Assembly (NCBI RefSeq): GCF_963169125.1
Contig: NC_084802.1
Location: 37,842,607 to 37,906,606, forward strand
Reading direction: 5' to 3'
Length of the DNA stretch: 64,000 bases
Origin: Humulus lupulus
Lineage: Eukaryota > Streptophyta > Magnoliopsida > Rosales > Cannabaceae
Below the pieces are notes generated by a model that was given only the letters and a program-made list of their open reading frames with translations, made no database searches and was not told the origin of the DNA. Below are positions 1 to 12,329 of the stretch, in pieces (within the stretch, counting starts at the first letter, position 1; each line of letters begins with the position of its first letter). Both the position numbers and the translations under genes were made by a program.

Positions 1-1583
1 GTGCTATAAAAGTGGTATAAGCCATTTTTTAGTCTATTTTCATAGAATTGAACTTCAATGGTAGTCTAAAATATGTGCCAAATTTGGCACATGCTAAAAG
101 TTGTGCCAAATTTAACACAAAATATAGCATGAATCAAATTTGACTTACAATAAATATCACATTTTTTAATTACTTATTTGCCACTCATTAATACAAATTT
201 TTAATTTATCTTTTAATAAAAAATTAATTATTTTTGTATATTTTCAATAAACATTAATAGCTATATCATTGATACTTTGTGCTTACAAATGTAAAAATTG
301 AGTTAAATATATCATTGACACATATTTTGAGCCAAATTTACCACAAATTATACATCATCCATTGAAAATAGTTTTACTAATTAGTTATTCAAAAAAATGT
401 CCCATAAATAAATTATTCTTCCTCAATTCCATTTTGCAATTTACTTAAAAATAAATAAAAAACCCATTTTGTGGTCTTACGTCTGTCTCCTTCCACTGTC
501 CATCTTCCAACACACTCTTAGATGCAATTTTACTAATTACATGGGTCAACAATTGGCAATATACTAATAGCTTTGGTATAGTTATAAAAATTTATAATCC
601 CAATTTATGCTAGTTATAAATAAGAGTAAACTTTGCATGTAATAAATTATATTCTTCTATTAAGAAATTTGCCTCCATGTAATAATAATTATATGAATAT
701 TGTAAAAAAAAAAAATTACTATGTTACATTAAAAATTTAAGACAAAATAAAATATTTTTCTAAAGTTGATTAAGACAATGCTTGCCTTTATCTTTTAGAA
801 TTGTTATCAAATATTTAGACTTGCCGATACTTAATAAATTGACAGCATGAATACTTTTGTTTTTTGCTGGAAATGAATACTTTTGTTAACAACATCTTTA
901 TTAAGCTATAGTCTTCTTATGGTAAAAAAAAATTGATTTATCCCAATACTATGAATATGTTGAGGTTTTATGGTTTATGCATAGCTTTCAGCCGTTTGGG
1001 AAAACTTTTATTTTTGTTTATATCTAAAAGTGCAAGACAAATAAGAGTTTTAACTCACTTTTTCCATTTAGAAATATTTTATAAGTAAATTACGTATTAT
1101 AAAAAATTATTCTAATTTAAAAAATAATTTTTCAAAATGTCTTTTGAGAAAAGTTAGCGCAAAAAATTTTAGATTTTAAAAAAAAAAAGCTTCTAATTTG
1201 TTTACCCACACTTATTCCACAAGTGCTTGTTTGATTTTAAAAACTAAAAACAACTTAGAATAAATTTAGCCTGACGGTACCACCACTTAATAATAACCAA
1301 TTTTATTTCAAACAACACTGATTAAAACATAAACATTTTCATGATAGTTTATTCTTCTTGTTAATAGTTTTTTCTATAAAATTTTCAAACAGCACATAAT
1401 GACATAATAAAAAATTACCATTGGAATTTTTTTCCTCCTTTTCGGTTTTAGATGAGAGGAAAATAGTAGCCAGGGTCAAGTTCAAGTCTAAGAAAGTTTG
1501 GTACCTAACTATTTAGTATTTTCTTTGTCCCCATATGATCAATCTCAATCACAATATATTAGCACGTTACTTGTATTGAATTA

Positions 1584-1620
<37 letters not shown>

Positions 1621-2270
1621 TTAATGCCTTGTATTGAATAAAATAATAATACCTGAAAATGAGTGTATGCACAAAACTAGAGGACTAGAGGTGGTCATCA
1701 CCTATGAGTATGACCCTCCTTACTGTTTTTTTTTTAAATGCATTTTTGAAAAAATTAATACAAATATGTGTCTAAAATTAATAATATTTTTATACATTTA
1801 TATATATATATTAAAATATCATTTATTAAAAAAAATTTGTCCAGAAATACACGTCTCCTAAAAAAAATGTATGTAATTATGAATATATTTCATATCAACA
1901 TGTTTACAAATATTAAAGAGAAGCATGGCAATGGGAGGCTTAAGCCTACCCACTAATTTTAAACAAACACATTTATACTTTGATATATTTTTATATTAAG
2001 GATAGGATATGATGTAAGTTCTCAAAACATATATAATTATGGGACGTGCTTTTTATTTTTTATTTTTTTTATAACCGATCTTATTGTGTATTGTATATTT
2101 TTGTGTTATACAAATAATTCACAAATATTCTAAAATTACAACAATTATGAATGGCACTGCATAGTTATAAATAATATTATATTAATTATATATAAATCAA
2201 ATTGTGAAAAATGATATATACATTTAAGACTTATTTGTACATTTTGGCCATAAAATATAAAGGAAAATTA
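1..2270. other. AT-rich spacer with an (AAT)n microsatellite
   Basis: Very AT-rich sequence with no coding stretch that resembles a known protein; the short open frames are chance products of low complexity. A perfect AAT trinucleotide run lies at about 1584-1620. I see no element boundary or gene here. Confidence 0.7.
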
Positions 2271-2276
2271 TTGGGG

Positions 2277-2660
2277 AGTGATTGTTTTTAATCACTATTT
2301 TTCTTCTTCGTAATTTTAGTATTTTTTGGTACATAGAGAAGCTATAATTTTTTTATTTTTTTTATATGATTGTATTTATTGTAATTACAAGATGCCTTAT
2401 ACAAATTTTTAGGAAATTTCTAATAATTTAGGATACTAAAATTAGGATTCAAATAGCTTGTTCATACATGTATAAATATTGAAACGAGCACGCTTGCAAC
2501 AAACTATTTGAATCCTAATTTTGACATCTTAAATTATTTGAAATTTTTTGAAAATTTGTGAGAGGTTTCTTGTAACTACATTATACAATATCATGTAAAA
2601 AAAATAGAATTGTAACTTATACATGTATACAGGTAGAGATAAAAACAATCACTATTATAA
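2277..2660. mobile_element. Palindromic MITE-like element, copy 1
   Basis: The two halves are imperfect reverse complements. The left arm begins with a GTGATTG-type end and runs through a TTATATGATTGTATTT segment; the right arm repeats these inverted and ends near CAATCAC. The arms are about 150-180 bp around a short loop. It shares arm sequence (conserved TATATGA..GTA and GAAATTT..TAATTTA blocks) with the elements at 2690, 7608, 8018 and 8471. It has no coding capacity and looks like a foldback MITE. The outer ends are approximate. Confidence 0.65.
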
Positions 2661-2689
2661 TGATACCCAAATATATATATATAAGATTT

Positions 2690-3040
2690 TTCTATGGTGC
2701 ATACCCTTCTGTTTTCGGCTGGTGAAGTATTTTTTGGCGCATTTTTTTTTATAATTGTGTATATTGTACTTATCTAGAGTATCCTGCAAATTTTTAAGAA
2801 ATTCTGTATAATTTACAATACCGAAAAGTAAGTTCAAATATATTAATTTCTACTCGCATAAAAAACGCAGTCACGCGTGCAACAAATTTTTTATCTTAGT
2901 TTTCGATATTGTAAATAATTCAAAATTTTCTGAAAATTTGCAAGTTGCTCTAAATAACTACAATACACATGATCATAAAAAAAATTGTATTGAAAATACT
3001 TTACGAACTAAAAATAGAAGGGTATGCACCGGTGCATACT
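2690..3040. mobile_element. Palindromic MITE-like element, copy 2
   Basis: The left arm starts near GGTGCATACCCTTCTG and the right arm ends near AGAAGGGTATGCACC, an exact inverted pair at the tips. Between them the arms carry the family blocks (a TAATTTAC..ATACCG centre, mirrored after an AT-rich loop). It lies directly beside copy 1. No coding capacity. Confidence 0.7.
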
Positions 3041-3059
3041 TTTTTAGTATGCACATATA

Positions 3060-3690
3060 TAAATAAAATAGTTGTAAACTTTTTAGTTTTGATGCAATTA
3101 AACGCATCTCTTAGCATCGTTCAAAATTTGATTGAAAAACTTCGAAAAAAAATGAATTGAATACAATTTAATCCCCATCATTTGTGTGTAGGCAAAATAG
3201 CCCACAACCTTCTTATTTTTAATATATAAAAAAATTAATATTAACAATAAAATTAAAAAAGCATCACAATATTTGAAAAAATTATAAAATAATGAGAAAA
3301 AATAATAAATTAAAAATTTATAAAAATTTAAATTAATAAAAAAATAGTATAGAAATTTGATTTTAGACTTAAAATATTAAAAAGTATAATTAAAATAAAT
3401 AAATAAAAAGTATAAAATAAAGAAAAAAATGAATAAAAATAAAAAATTTACAAAAAATAATATAATTTTAACTTTCATATTTTTATGAGATTATATTTAA
3501 AAGAAATATAAGATGGATAATATGATCATAACACACAAAGGGATGGGAACCAATTTGTCAATACACACCAAGAATGAGAACTAAATTGTATTTAATCTTG
3601 CTTTGATGTAGGTTTTTTAACGATGTTAGTGTTAGTGATGCCTTTGCATAAAAATTAAAAAGTTGGGGACCAATTTACCAAAAAAAAAAA
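3060..3690. mobile_element. Foldback element with long inverted termini
   Basis: About 3065-3190 and 3560-3690 are reverse complements at roughly 75 percent: AACTTTTTAGTTTTGATGC on the left matches AACTTTTTAATTTTTATGC on the opposite strand at the right, followed in both arms by a GCATC..CATCGTT block and an AATACAATTTA block. The centre is AT-rich filler without an ORF. This is a non-autonomous DNA transposon or foldback element of unknown superfamily. I could not fix the TSD. Confidence 0.6.
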
Positions 3691-4703
3691 AGAGATTTCA
3701 ACCGCCCAAATAAACCTTAACTAAATATAGGATCATTGAAGGAGACTGTATCTACAGCCTTTGTCTTCTTCTTTAAAGAATTTATAGATGATTTTACCTC
3801 ATATGGCACATAATTTTATATTTTTTCTTTTTCATTTCTGCTATTTTGAAAAAAAAAAATATTCTTTCATTTTTACGGTTTAGCTTGCATTTGGAGCGAA
3901 AGTAAAATCTTTGGACTTGTTTACTAGAGGTTTGGTCGGAGTAAAGATTGGACACTGAGCAAATTTTTTCTCTATTTTGTTCATACATTTGTAAAAATTA
4001 AAAGTTTTTATTTTCAAGTGTTTTTAATCAAAAAAATATTGAAATCCTTTCAGAAATATTGTTTAAAATGTAAATGGGTTGAAAAGTATTGAAAAACACT
4101 GTTGAAATGAGGTTTTACGGTCATATTTTTCGTATGGGTCATATGGGGCTCCAGCCTAATCGAACTAACACAACTACTAGAGGTTGAAGATGATTCTTGT
4201 CCGTCAACAACCCACATTGGTTGATTTTATTTTTTGTTTAGTTGATGTTATTTTTGTTTAGTTGATGTTATGCTTTTTGTAGTTATGTTTTTAGTAGAAA
4301 TTGTTGATGTATTATCAAGAACTTAACAAGTGTTTGAAAATTTCTAATATGTATTATTCAATGATCCTGAACAGATACAAATATATATATACAATAGCTC
4401 AGTAGAGCTCCTCACTAAACTAACAATACTAACAGCTGAACATAAAACTAACGAGCTAACAGAAATTAGTTAGAACCCAAACTGAAATCTAACAACTATA
4501 ACCAACAGCTAGTCTTCAACATGTATTGTAGATTTCGGTTGAGCATTTTTTTTGGCAAAACATCAATGTTTTCTTTAGTAAACATCAACCCTTTTACTGA
4601 AAATTCGAACATCAACTAATGTACAAAAAAACATAAACATTGTTCCATGACCATAAACTTTTCACAATCAAACCTTAAAATTGAAGAAAAAAAATTGATG
4701 AAG
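3691..4703. other. Spacer without recognisable gene
   Basis: AT-rich sequence. A stretch near 4390-4515 (a TAGCTCAGTAGAGCTCC palindrome followed by CTAAC-rich sequence) resembles degraded LTR or UTR sequence, but I cannot assign it. Nothing else was seen. Confidence 0.5.
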
Positions 4704-4708
4704 ACCTT

Positions 4709-6499
4709 TTAAACGACCCAAATTTACTAATAAGGCTTAAGGGCCTTGATTAGTGTGTCGGAAGGACATAATTGGAATATATGTGATTTAATGATGTAAA
4801 GAATGTTATATGACTATTTGAATACTTGAGATGCATGACTATGTGTATTAGTATGCATGTAGGCCCTGATTAGGTTAGAATGGCATAATCGTAATTTTGG
4901 CCAATTGCAGGCATAACTGTATATATATGCGATTATTGTTGAGACCACATTATTATGTGGATATATTTGTGATCTGTGACTTGAGACGATCCTAGTGATA
5001 GATTAGCGAAAAGTCATGACGGGGATTTATACTCGGCTCGGGGTGAGCCTGGGGGTATAAATGGGAATTTAGTGAGTATATTGGAGTCTATTTTGACATC
5101 GAGGAATATAATTGGTGATTAATTAGGTAACGGGAAGTAAGCGGGAAATATTAGAGACACTCAAGGAATTAGCAGGAATTGAGGTGAAATGGCCAAAATG
5201 CCCCTACAGGCACTTAAAGGTTTAAAATAAAAGGGAGGGCATTATGGTCAATTGGCTTACAGGAGATAAGTATGCTGAGGCTTTATGCTTAGCGGAGTTT
5301 GTAGAATGAAGTAAAAGTCTGAGGAAAGAAAGAAAAGAAGGAAGGAAGGAAAAGAAAGAAAAAGAAAGGGGAAGAAAACAGGGCATTTTTCCAAGGGTCG
5401 GTTTATGCTTTCCTTCATCAATCTCTTGAGTTCTCTTGGAGCAAAGCTCAGAGGGGAGCTAGGTTAGGCTGAGCAACAAGGATCCTGAGTTAGACTTGAA
5501 GAATTGGTAGGGGTTTAGCAAGAACACACCATCACTTGAGGGAATTCAAGCCAAGGTTTGAGGAGGAGCAAGCTAAGGAGGTCTAGAAGCTAACTCAAAG
5601 TCGAATTTCCATCAAACGTGAGCGCTAGGGCTCGTGAGGGATCGTGCTCAAGGAGTCTAGTGATCAAAGCTAGCAATCTAAAGGTAAGAAAACTGCACCC
5701 GGTTATATGTTTATGATGGGACTAAGAGCTCCCGATAACTGTATAATGTCAATGATGGTATTATGCCATGAGACATGTGATTAAAGACCTAAGGGCGCTG
5801 TACACAATATTTGCGCACAGGGCGCGGCTTGGCCACTGGTAGCCGAGGACAGCTTAATATTCATTGAGCTCGGTTTAAGCGGGCTGGAGTCAGTGAGATA
5901 ACGGAGGGTACGGCCTGAGGGCGCTAACCCTAGTTATCATTTGTGAATTGATGTATGATATGAGTTGATATGCTTAATATGCTGAATACTCAATTATTCT
6001 GAATGATTGTATGGTTGAGAAAATATGTTATGCAATATGAGATATTGAATTGTCTATTGATTGCTCATGCTCTGTTATTGTGTTTTCTTGATGGGCCTTG
6101 GCTCACAGGTGCTACGTGGTGCAGGTAAAGGCAAAGGCAAGTTAGACCAGTCCTGAGATGGAGAGCTGCGGGGCTGAATGTACATAACCAGCTGTTCGGT
6201 CACCTAGGCCGAGGAGTGGATCAGGACAGGGATCACTGAACTGTCTATCTTGCCTTAGTATGGCTAATGATGTATTTAAATTGTAAATCTTTTGTAAATA
6301 GTTTTAATCTTAATATTTTTGGGATCCCGTGTAAACAGAAAATGTTTCTTTATGAGAAATGTGACTTCTAAGACCAAAATCTTTTAACCCTAGTTCCACT
6401 ATAGTTTCAATAACACGTTTTAATTAAATGACTTGATTAGCAAGTCTAGCACTTTTGTAAACACACAGTGTAACAGTCTTGACTATCCAGGGTGTTACA
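4709..6499 (+). mobile_element. Ty3/Gypsy solo LTR, TSD ACCTT
   Basis: The start (TTAAACGACCC, a mutated TGTAACGACCC) and end (GGGTGTTACA) match the window's main Gypsy LTR family. ACCTT flanks it at 4704-4708 and 6500-6504. It is about 1.79 kb, shorter than its 2.2-2.7 kb relatives, because the GC-rich cassette seen in the other copies is missing. It keeps the conserved AGGTAAGAAAACTGCACCC motif (about 5682-5700) and the GGTGCAGGTAAAGGC motif near 6118. With no internal region between TSDs it is a solo LTR left by LTR-LTR recombination. Confidence 0.9.
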
Positions 6500-6630
6500 A
6501 CCTTATTTTAAAAAAATATAATTTTGAAAAATAAAATATACAACTGCATAAAAGAAAAAAATATCATAAAAAACACATGTCATTAAAAAAAACCTAACTT
6601 ATAAGTCTCAAATTAAAATACAAAGCATAT

Positions 6631-7055
6631 TGTTGATGCGACAACTTTGTCTTTCTATATTTGGAGGTACTTGCCGACGAATTTTAATTCTCTGATCCTT
6701 CTCCGGTGATGATGATCACTTTGACAATTGTTGAATAGTTGGAGGTATCTACAAGAAAGACACTCTGATGCCTAAGTCAGTTTTTTTCCCATCCCTTCAT
6801 TCGAATAAGAGTTCAATATTTATAGAACAAAAATGTGAGGAGGTTAGTTGGTTAAGCTGAGTCCCTGATTGGTGGGGGAAATAACTAAATTTCCCTCAAA
6901 AATGTATTTGGTTCAAATAAATATACAGAGGTCAGAGGCGCAGATAGCCTCTGACCTGCGGCTTCTGTCTTCGGAGCCTCTGCCAAATCAGAACGACCCG
7001 TTTCAGCATACTTAAAATGAAGACGGTTTTTGGGCCGAACATTTTGGGTCCAACA
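6631..7055 (-). mobile_element. Short solo LTR (425 bp), TSD CATAT
   Basis: Flanked by perfect CATAT repeats at 6626-6630 and 7056-7060. On the minus strand it begins TGTTGGACCC and ends CATCAACA, the TG...CA form. A TATAAAT-type TATA box lies on the minus strand near 6822, which supports that orientation. No coding sequence. Superfamily unknown, perhaps Copia. Confidence 0.85.
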
Positions 7056-7060
7056 CATAT

Positions 7061-7607
7061 GTCAAAAGCCTATATCTAAGCCTATGTCTAAAATAACTTG
7101 TCAATTCAAAATATATTGATAGAAAATATTGTAGAAGTCCAATTTACATTGATTAGTTTACCCTATGTCATGTTAACAATAATATGTATTTAATCATGTT
7201 AAATATAAAATATTAAATTCATGATCTAGATTGGTTACCCTCACCTCATAACCTAATGATTTCGTCCAATTTTATTGAAAATATTAGATTGGTTTAATAG
7301 GAAAGATAGAACTATATTTTCAATAAAAAGAAAATCTTTAAAAACAAAAAGATTTTAAACATCAGCTTCTCCTCATTTGTTCTCAATTTCCAATCTATAC
7401 ATCTTGACTAGATTTATCTATTTTCAGAATCACTAAAACTTGTTATGCAAATAACTAAGCAAAACAACAGTTGAATAAGTTTATATTATTCCACAGATTA
7501 CGTTTGGAGATAACTAATAAAAGTAGAATTTTCGTCATATGTTTGTAATGAAATTAGTAAATATTTTAAAAAGATAATTTTAACCACCAAATTAATTTGC
7601 ACAAAAT
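7061..7607. other. AT-rich spacer
   Basis: No gene, RNA or element boundary recognised in this AT-rich stretch between a solo LTR and a MITE cluster. Confidence 0.5.
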
Positions 7608-7965
7608 AGTAGGGTGTCAGTTTAGCCCCCACTAGTAATGACGTTTCTGTATCCAGCATAAAGAGAAATTATAATAATTTTTTTATATGACGTTATACAT
7701 TGTAGTTATAGCAGGCATCCCACTAGTTTTTGAGAAATTTCGAATAATTTATGATGCCCAAAATAAAGATCAAATAATCAATTGCACACTTTCTTTTTAT
7801 ATATGCGTGCAACTAACCATATTGAACTCTTGTTTTCAGCATTGTAAAATATTTAGAATTTTTGAAAATCGGTGAGATGCCTACTATAACTATAATATAC
7901 ACTGCCATATAAAAAAATTGAGTTATAATTTATTTACATGCCGAAAAACAGACCCCTACTATAGA
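7608..7965. mobile_element. Palindromic MITE-like element, copy 3
   Basis: The outer tips are TAGTAGGGTGTC on the left and the inverse of CCTACTATAG on the right. The arms share AATTTTTTTATATGACGTTA, TTGTAGTTATAG and GAAATTTCGAATAATTTA with their mirror copies. The centre is a short TGCAC...GTGCA loop. Short ORFs through it come from a TATATGACGTTATACATTG segment shared by the family and are not genes. Confidence 0.75.
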
Positions 7966-7967
7966 AT

Positions 7968-7972
<5 letters not shown>

Positions 7973-8008
<36 letters not shown>
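7973..8008. repeat. (TA)n microsatellite
   Basis: An uninterrupted TA dinucleotide run between two palindromic MITE copies. Confidence 0.95.
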
Positions 8009-8009
<1 letters not shown>

Positions 8010-8017
8010 GTTTAGGG

Positions 8018-8445
8018 CAATTCTATAGTAAGATTGTCACTTTAATCCTTACTAGTAGGGTTGTTTCTGCTTTTGACACTTAGAGAAATTATAACCTAAT
8101 TTATTTTATATGACGTTGTACATTGTAGTTATAATAGGCGTCCCACCAGTTTATGAGAAATTTCGAATAATTTATAGTGCCGAAATTAAGGTTCAAATGG
8201 TGTGTTTTATATGCTATTTTTATATATATATATATATATATATAACAAGCACATGTGGAACTGACTATTTAAACTCTAATTTGGACATCAGAAATTATTT
8301 GAAATTTTTTGAAAACTTATGGGATGCCTACTATAACTATAATGTACACCATCATATAAAAATATTTGGGTTATAATTTTTCCACATACAAAAAATAGAA
8401 AATGTTATACCGGTAGGGATTAAAGTGATACTCCTATTCTAGAAT
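8018..8445. mobile_element. Palindromic MITE-like element, copy 4
   Basis: The left end has AGTGTCAAAAGC-complement and TAGGGTTG blocks, and the right end carries the inverse GGTAGGGATTAAAGTG. The arms again contain TATATGACGTTGTACATTG and its inverse. A (TA)n run and an ACAAGCACATGTGG segment form the loop. Copies 3, 4 and 5 lie head to tail within 1.25 kb. Confidence 0.75.
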
Positions 8446-8470
8446 CTCTCTCTATATATATACATATAAA

Positions 8471-8842
8471 TAAGGAGATTCTTAGGTAGGAGCAAATTTG
8501 TTTTCGACATATAAATAAATTATAACATAATTTTTTTATATGACGGTATATATTGTAGTTATAGTAAGCATCCACCAGTTTTCATAAAATTTTAAATAAT
8601 TTACGGTGCTGAAAACAAAGTTCAAAATAGTCAGCTGCACTCATATAAGAAAAAACAAGCATGAGTACACCTGATTCTTTGAACTTTGTTTTCAACACCG
8701 TAAATTATTCGGAATTTTTTGAAAATTAAAAGGATGTCTGCTATAACTATAATGTACACCATCTTGTAAACAAAAAAGATTGGAATATAAATTTTCCGCT
8801 TACCGAAAATAGATTTGCTCTTACCTAAAAATTTCCCTAAAT
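8471..8842. mobile_element. Palindromic MITE-like element, copy 5
   Basis: The left end TTAGGTAGGAGCAAAT is mirrored by ATTTGCTCTTACCTAA at the right. The arms carry TATATGACGGTATA, TTGTAGTTATAG and a GTGCTGAAAACAAAGTTC block inverted at 8676-8702. It is the least decayed palindrome of the family here, and its terminal 16 bp are an almost perfect inverted repeat. Confidence 0.8.
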
Positions 8843-8849
8843 AGCACAA

Positions 8850-9411
8850 ATTTGCAATTTTGTATCGATATTTCTTATAATTTATAATTATCAATTCACA
8901 AATTTTTATTTATTTAATCTCTTATTTCCTTAATGTAATTCTTATTTAGCCGATTATTAAACCATGTCTAATCGCATACATAACCCACATTATGAAAAAT
9001 TTAAACATTAATTAAAAACAATACGAGAAAGAGAGAAATAATTTTTTTTATGTTTTTTAATTTTTTGAGACAAATGCTGCTTTAGATCATTTCCTTTGGT
9101 TTTGGATGACTGGGATAGAGGGGATCAAGGTCGATGCGAGGTGCCAGATCTGGGTTCACACCGTCCTTGTAGGTCTGTTTGCAGCCTGCCATCCCTAATG
9201 TTCTCGAAGGTTTGTTCGCATCTCGACCTCATTCACGCTTAGCGTCGTCCACAGGTGGCCTTCAGAGGTGGGCCTGTTCGAATTCTAGCGCCTTGGGGAG
9301 GTGGGTTTGTTCCATTTCCAGCTCCGAAGTAGTCTGGTGAAAATGGTGGTGGGTCTGAGGTGGGTTTGTTCCATTTGATTGAAATATGGGGTGGGTATTT
9401 TTGTGGTTTTA
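8850..9411. other. Spacer, possible body of a decayed MULE
   Basis: 8850-9060 is AT-rich. 9090-9411 is GC-richer and contains GAGGTGCCAGATCTGGGTT, which recurs at 15,500 inside the MULE-like element. With the terminal-repeat copy at 11,950-12,145 it may be what is left of a related MULE. No protein was recognised; the minus-strand open frame at 9239-9487 has no support. Confidence 0.4.
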
Positions 9412-11499
9412 TGTTGGTATTAAAATAACAAATCAGAGTGACAATGGAAGGGGGTTGGGTGATTTTCAAATAATTATACCGAACCAAAATCTATACATTA
9501 AATCAATACAAAATAAAATATAGAAAAATGCCTCTTGATGTCTATCAAGAATCATCGCTATCTTTTCGTATATTCAAACGATCATCCAATTTCGTATCAC
9601 GAAATTATTCAAATTCACACTGTAATCTTCCAAATCGATCCTCAAACACACAAGGATGTGCGTGTGTACATGTGATGCACAAATGTTTGATTTAAGATCT
9701 TTAGAATTTCTCAACACATGAAATCTTGAGAGTTTTGAGAAGAGTGAAGACTTAGAGAATTTTTCAGAAATTTCAGGCTTAGAAATCTCTTAATCAAAAG
9801 ATACGTGTATGTGTCCTGAAAACCTGAGATAATAAACTATTTATATCTCTGCTTCAAAATCTGATTAATTAAGATATTTTATTTAATTATTATTATTAAA
9901 GCAACAATTAAATGATTATTCAATTAAACAAATTAACCATATTTTAACATATTGAATTTAAACAATTCAAATTAAAATCATAGGCACACGGTAAATACCA
10001 TGTGGGACGCCACTCACTGTGCACAGTAAATGACGTGTAGCATCCTAAGGTGTATTAGAGGAATTCATTTATTACTTAGTATTTATATAATTATCTCATT
10101 CATTTTCAATTTATGAGTTGTATATATCTAGGTAATTAGCTACATTTAGAATATTTGATTTATTATTAATTAAGATTTAGTCTAATCTCTTATACGTGTA
10201 TATATATACTCACTATTATTCAATGAAAACAAATCCAATTTTCTCATTTGTTTATTCATTTAAAATAAAACAATATATATTTATTCACTTAAAATAATAT
10301 AAATATTATTTCAAAATAAATATTAGTTAATTCATAATTAACCTTATCTTATATTATCATATTTGAATAATTATCTTATGTTAAGATAATATTAAAATCT
10401 CTCTCTTACAATTAATCCAAATATGATTAATATTAATTTCAACTAATATAAAGTTTTTCAAATAAGAATTAATTAGTCATATAATTAATTAATTACACAT
10501 AATTAGCTCATAATTATCACTTAGCATTGGATAATTAATTCCTTTGCTATTTACTCATTTTCTTTATTAATCTTGTCTATGAAACCTTTACCCTTGACAG
10601 TGTAGTATAGGGGCGACTCGGGGACCATGGACCTATAATACTTAACTCCAATGAATGAGACTAATAATTAAACTCTTTAATAAAATAATCTTATTTATTA
10701 ATTCCATTATTACTCCAATATAAATATGAAATTGCACTCTTAGTAATTATAGAATTATATTTACAGAGTTATTTCTTGCAGTCCATTAATATAATCAATA
10801 CATGTAATTCTGTCATTCAATTATTGGTTCGTTAATTAGAGCTGGTCAATCACCTCTTGTTTCTTAAATACCATTAATTCACTAGTGAATAATTAATATA
10901 TAATCATATTATAGATTTGATCTCAATAACTCTTTAGTTCCAGAATTAACCCTTAAGGGAACCAATATTTGGTCTGTTAGAAAAGCTTGGATTCCATTAT
11001 TGTAAAATCATGTTCCCAGACATTCATGATATTGAATCTCTCTAAAATAAAATTCACTTGTCTCATTATATCAAGAGGCATTAACGAAATAATCAAAAGT
11101 TCAAATAAACATAAACAGAAGTTCACGATAACTCAATATTTAGACTGATCTACAAATAATCATCTTTTAAGATGTGAATTAAATCTTTATGGCAAATAGT
11201 AAGTTTATAAAGAAATTAATTCATAACGGTCCTATCATATATAATCTTAATTATATGAAGTACATTTACTAAGATATCTGTCCACATCAGTAATCCGAAT
11301 CTAGATTACTTGCATCCATCTATATGCTTAGTAAATTGTACTAGTTACTATTAATTAAAGATTTCATATTTTAATATATTGCTGGCTATTTTATTCATTA
11401 TATATATGACTATTTTATTCATTAATTCAAACAATAATTACGATAATCAAATATAATAAAATTGTCTCCACACATATTTTTAAGGCACCAACCCTAACA
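9412..11499 (-). mobile_element. Solo LTR (2.09 kb), minus strand
   Basis: On the minus strand it starts TGTTAGGGTTGGTGCC at 11,499 and ends TAATACCAACA at 9412. The flanks are TTTTA (9407-9411) and TTTTG (11,500-11,504), a 4-of-5 TSD match. It is homologous throughout to the plus-strand LTR at 12,330-14,728 (shared TTTACTAAGCATAT, CTGATGTGGA and TTTGTAGAT blocks) and more distantly to 35,182-37,006. It has no internal domain. LTR superfamily unproven; Copia-like by general appearance. Confidence 0.85.
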
Positions 11500-11949
11500 T
11501 TTTGTTGGGTTTTTGAGAATGGTTCAGAATATCCTACTAGAATAGTACTTTGCTCTTAAAATTTATGGGCATTTATTGAACATTATTGGTATTTTCTACT
11601 TTGAATTTATGGGTTAGTACAATGAGTTGTAATAGTATTTTGTTCTTAACATTTATGGGTTTCTACTGATTTTGTTGATTGTGAAATCTAATTTTGGGGT
11701 TAGGGTGTGATGGTGATGAAGATGAACACTTTTGTTTTTGAAATAAGAATTAGGGTTGAGATTTGAAATTTGAAATTAGGATAAAAATTAGTGAAGATGA
11801 AAAATGGGGTTATTGTTTTGAGATTCATATTATAACGAAAATGAGATTTTGAATTTTTTAATTTAAAAATAATTAATAAGATTTTTAATTATTTTTAATT
11901 TACTTTTTTTTTCATTTTTTAAATATTTTAGTAAATTTAATTTTTAAGT
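11500..11949. other. Spacer between LTR and terminal-repeat copy
   Basis: TTTTGTTGGG-led sequence that was continuous with 9411 before the solo LTR inserted. GT- and AT-rich with no coding match. Confidence 0.5.
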
Positions 11950-12145
11950 AAATAATTAATATTTAACACGTGGTATAATAGCGTATGGACACGTGTGTCT
12001 CCTTGTTGGCACTTATGAATCTAGTTGTCTTAACTACCGAAAGTGCTCAACTACAACAAAAATGTAACATTTTGGGGTTTTACTACCAAAATTTCTTATT
12101 GGGAGTATATGTGTAACAAACCTAAAAGAATGGGGGGTTACACCA
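11950..12145. repeat. Isolated MULE-like terminal repeat
   Basis: Matches the right terminal repeat at 46,642-46,860 in the same orientation (shared AAAATGTAAC, GGGGTTTTACTACCAAA-like and TTTATTGGG blocks, then AAAAGAATG) and the left repeat at 14,880-15,080 in reverse. No mirrored partner was found nearby, so this is an orphan terminus or half an element. Confidence 0.6.
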
Positions 12146-12329
12146 TCAATAACCCAAAATAAATAACAACACACATATATAGAGAGATGGAGAGATTGAG
12201 ATTGAGAAAGATCGATTGAGAGAGACAACGAGAGTGATGGACAAAAAGGCTGGTGATGGCAAGAAGAGAGGATGACGATGGCAAGCACAACGCATGTTGG
12301 GTGGCAGGCTAGGTGACATAAGTGTGGAA
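12146..12329. other. GA-rich spacer
   Basis: GAGAGA-rich sequence giving a Ser/Leu low-complexity frame on the minus strand. It is the target site of the next LTR. Not a gene. Confidence 0.6.

Noticed and set aside
12034..12288. Ser/Leu-rich minus-strand ORF
   Set aside because: Produced by GA-rich low complexity and overlaps a MULE-like terminus.
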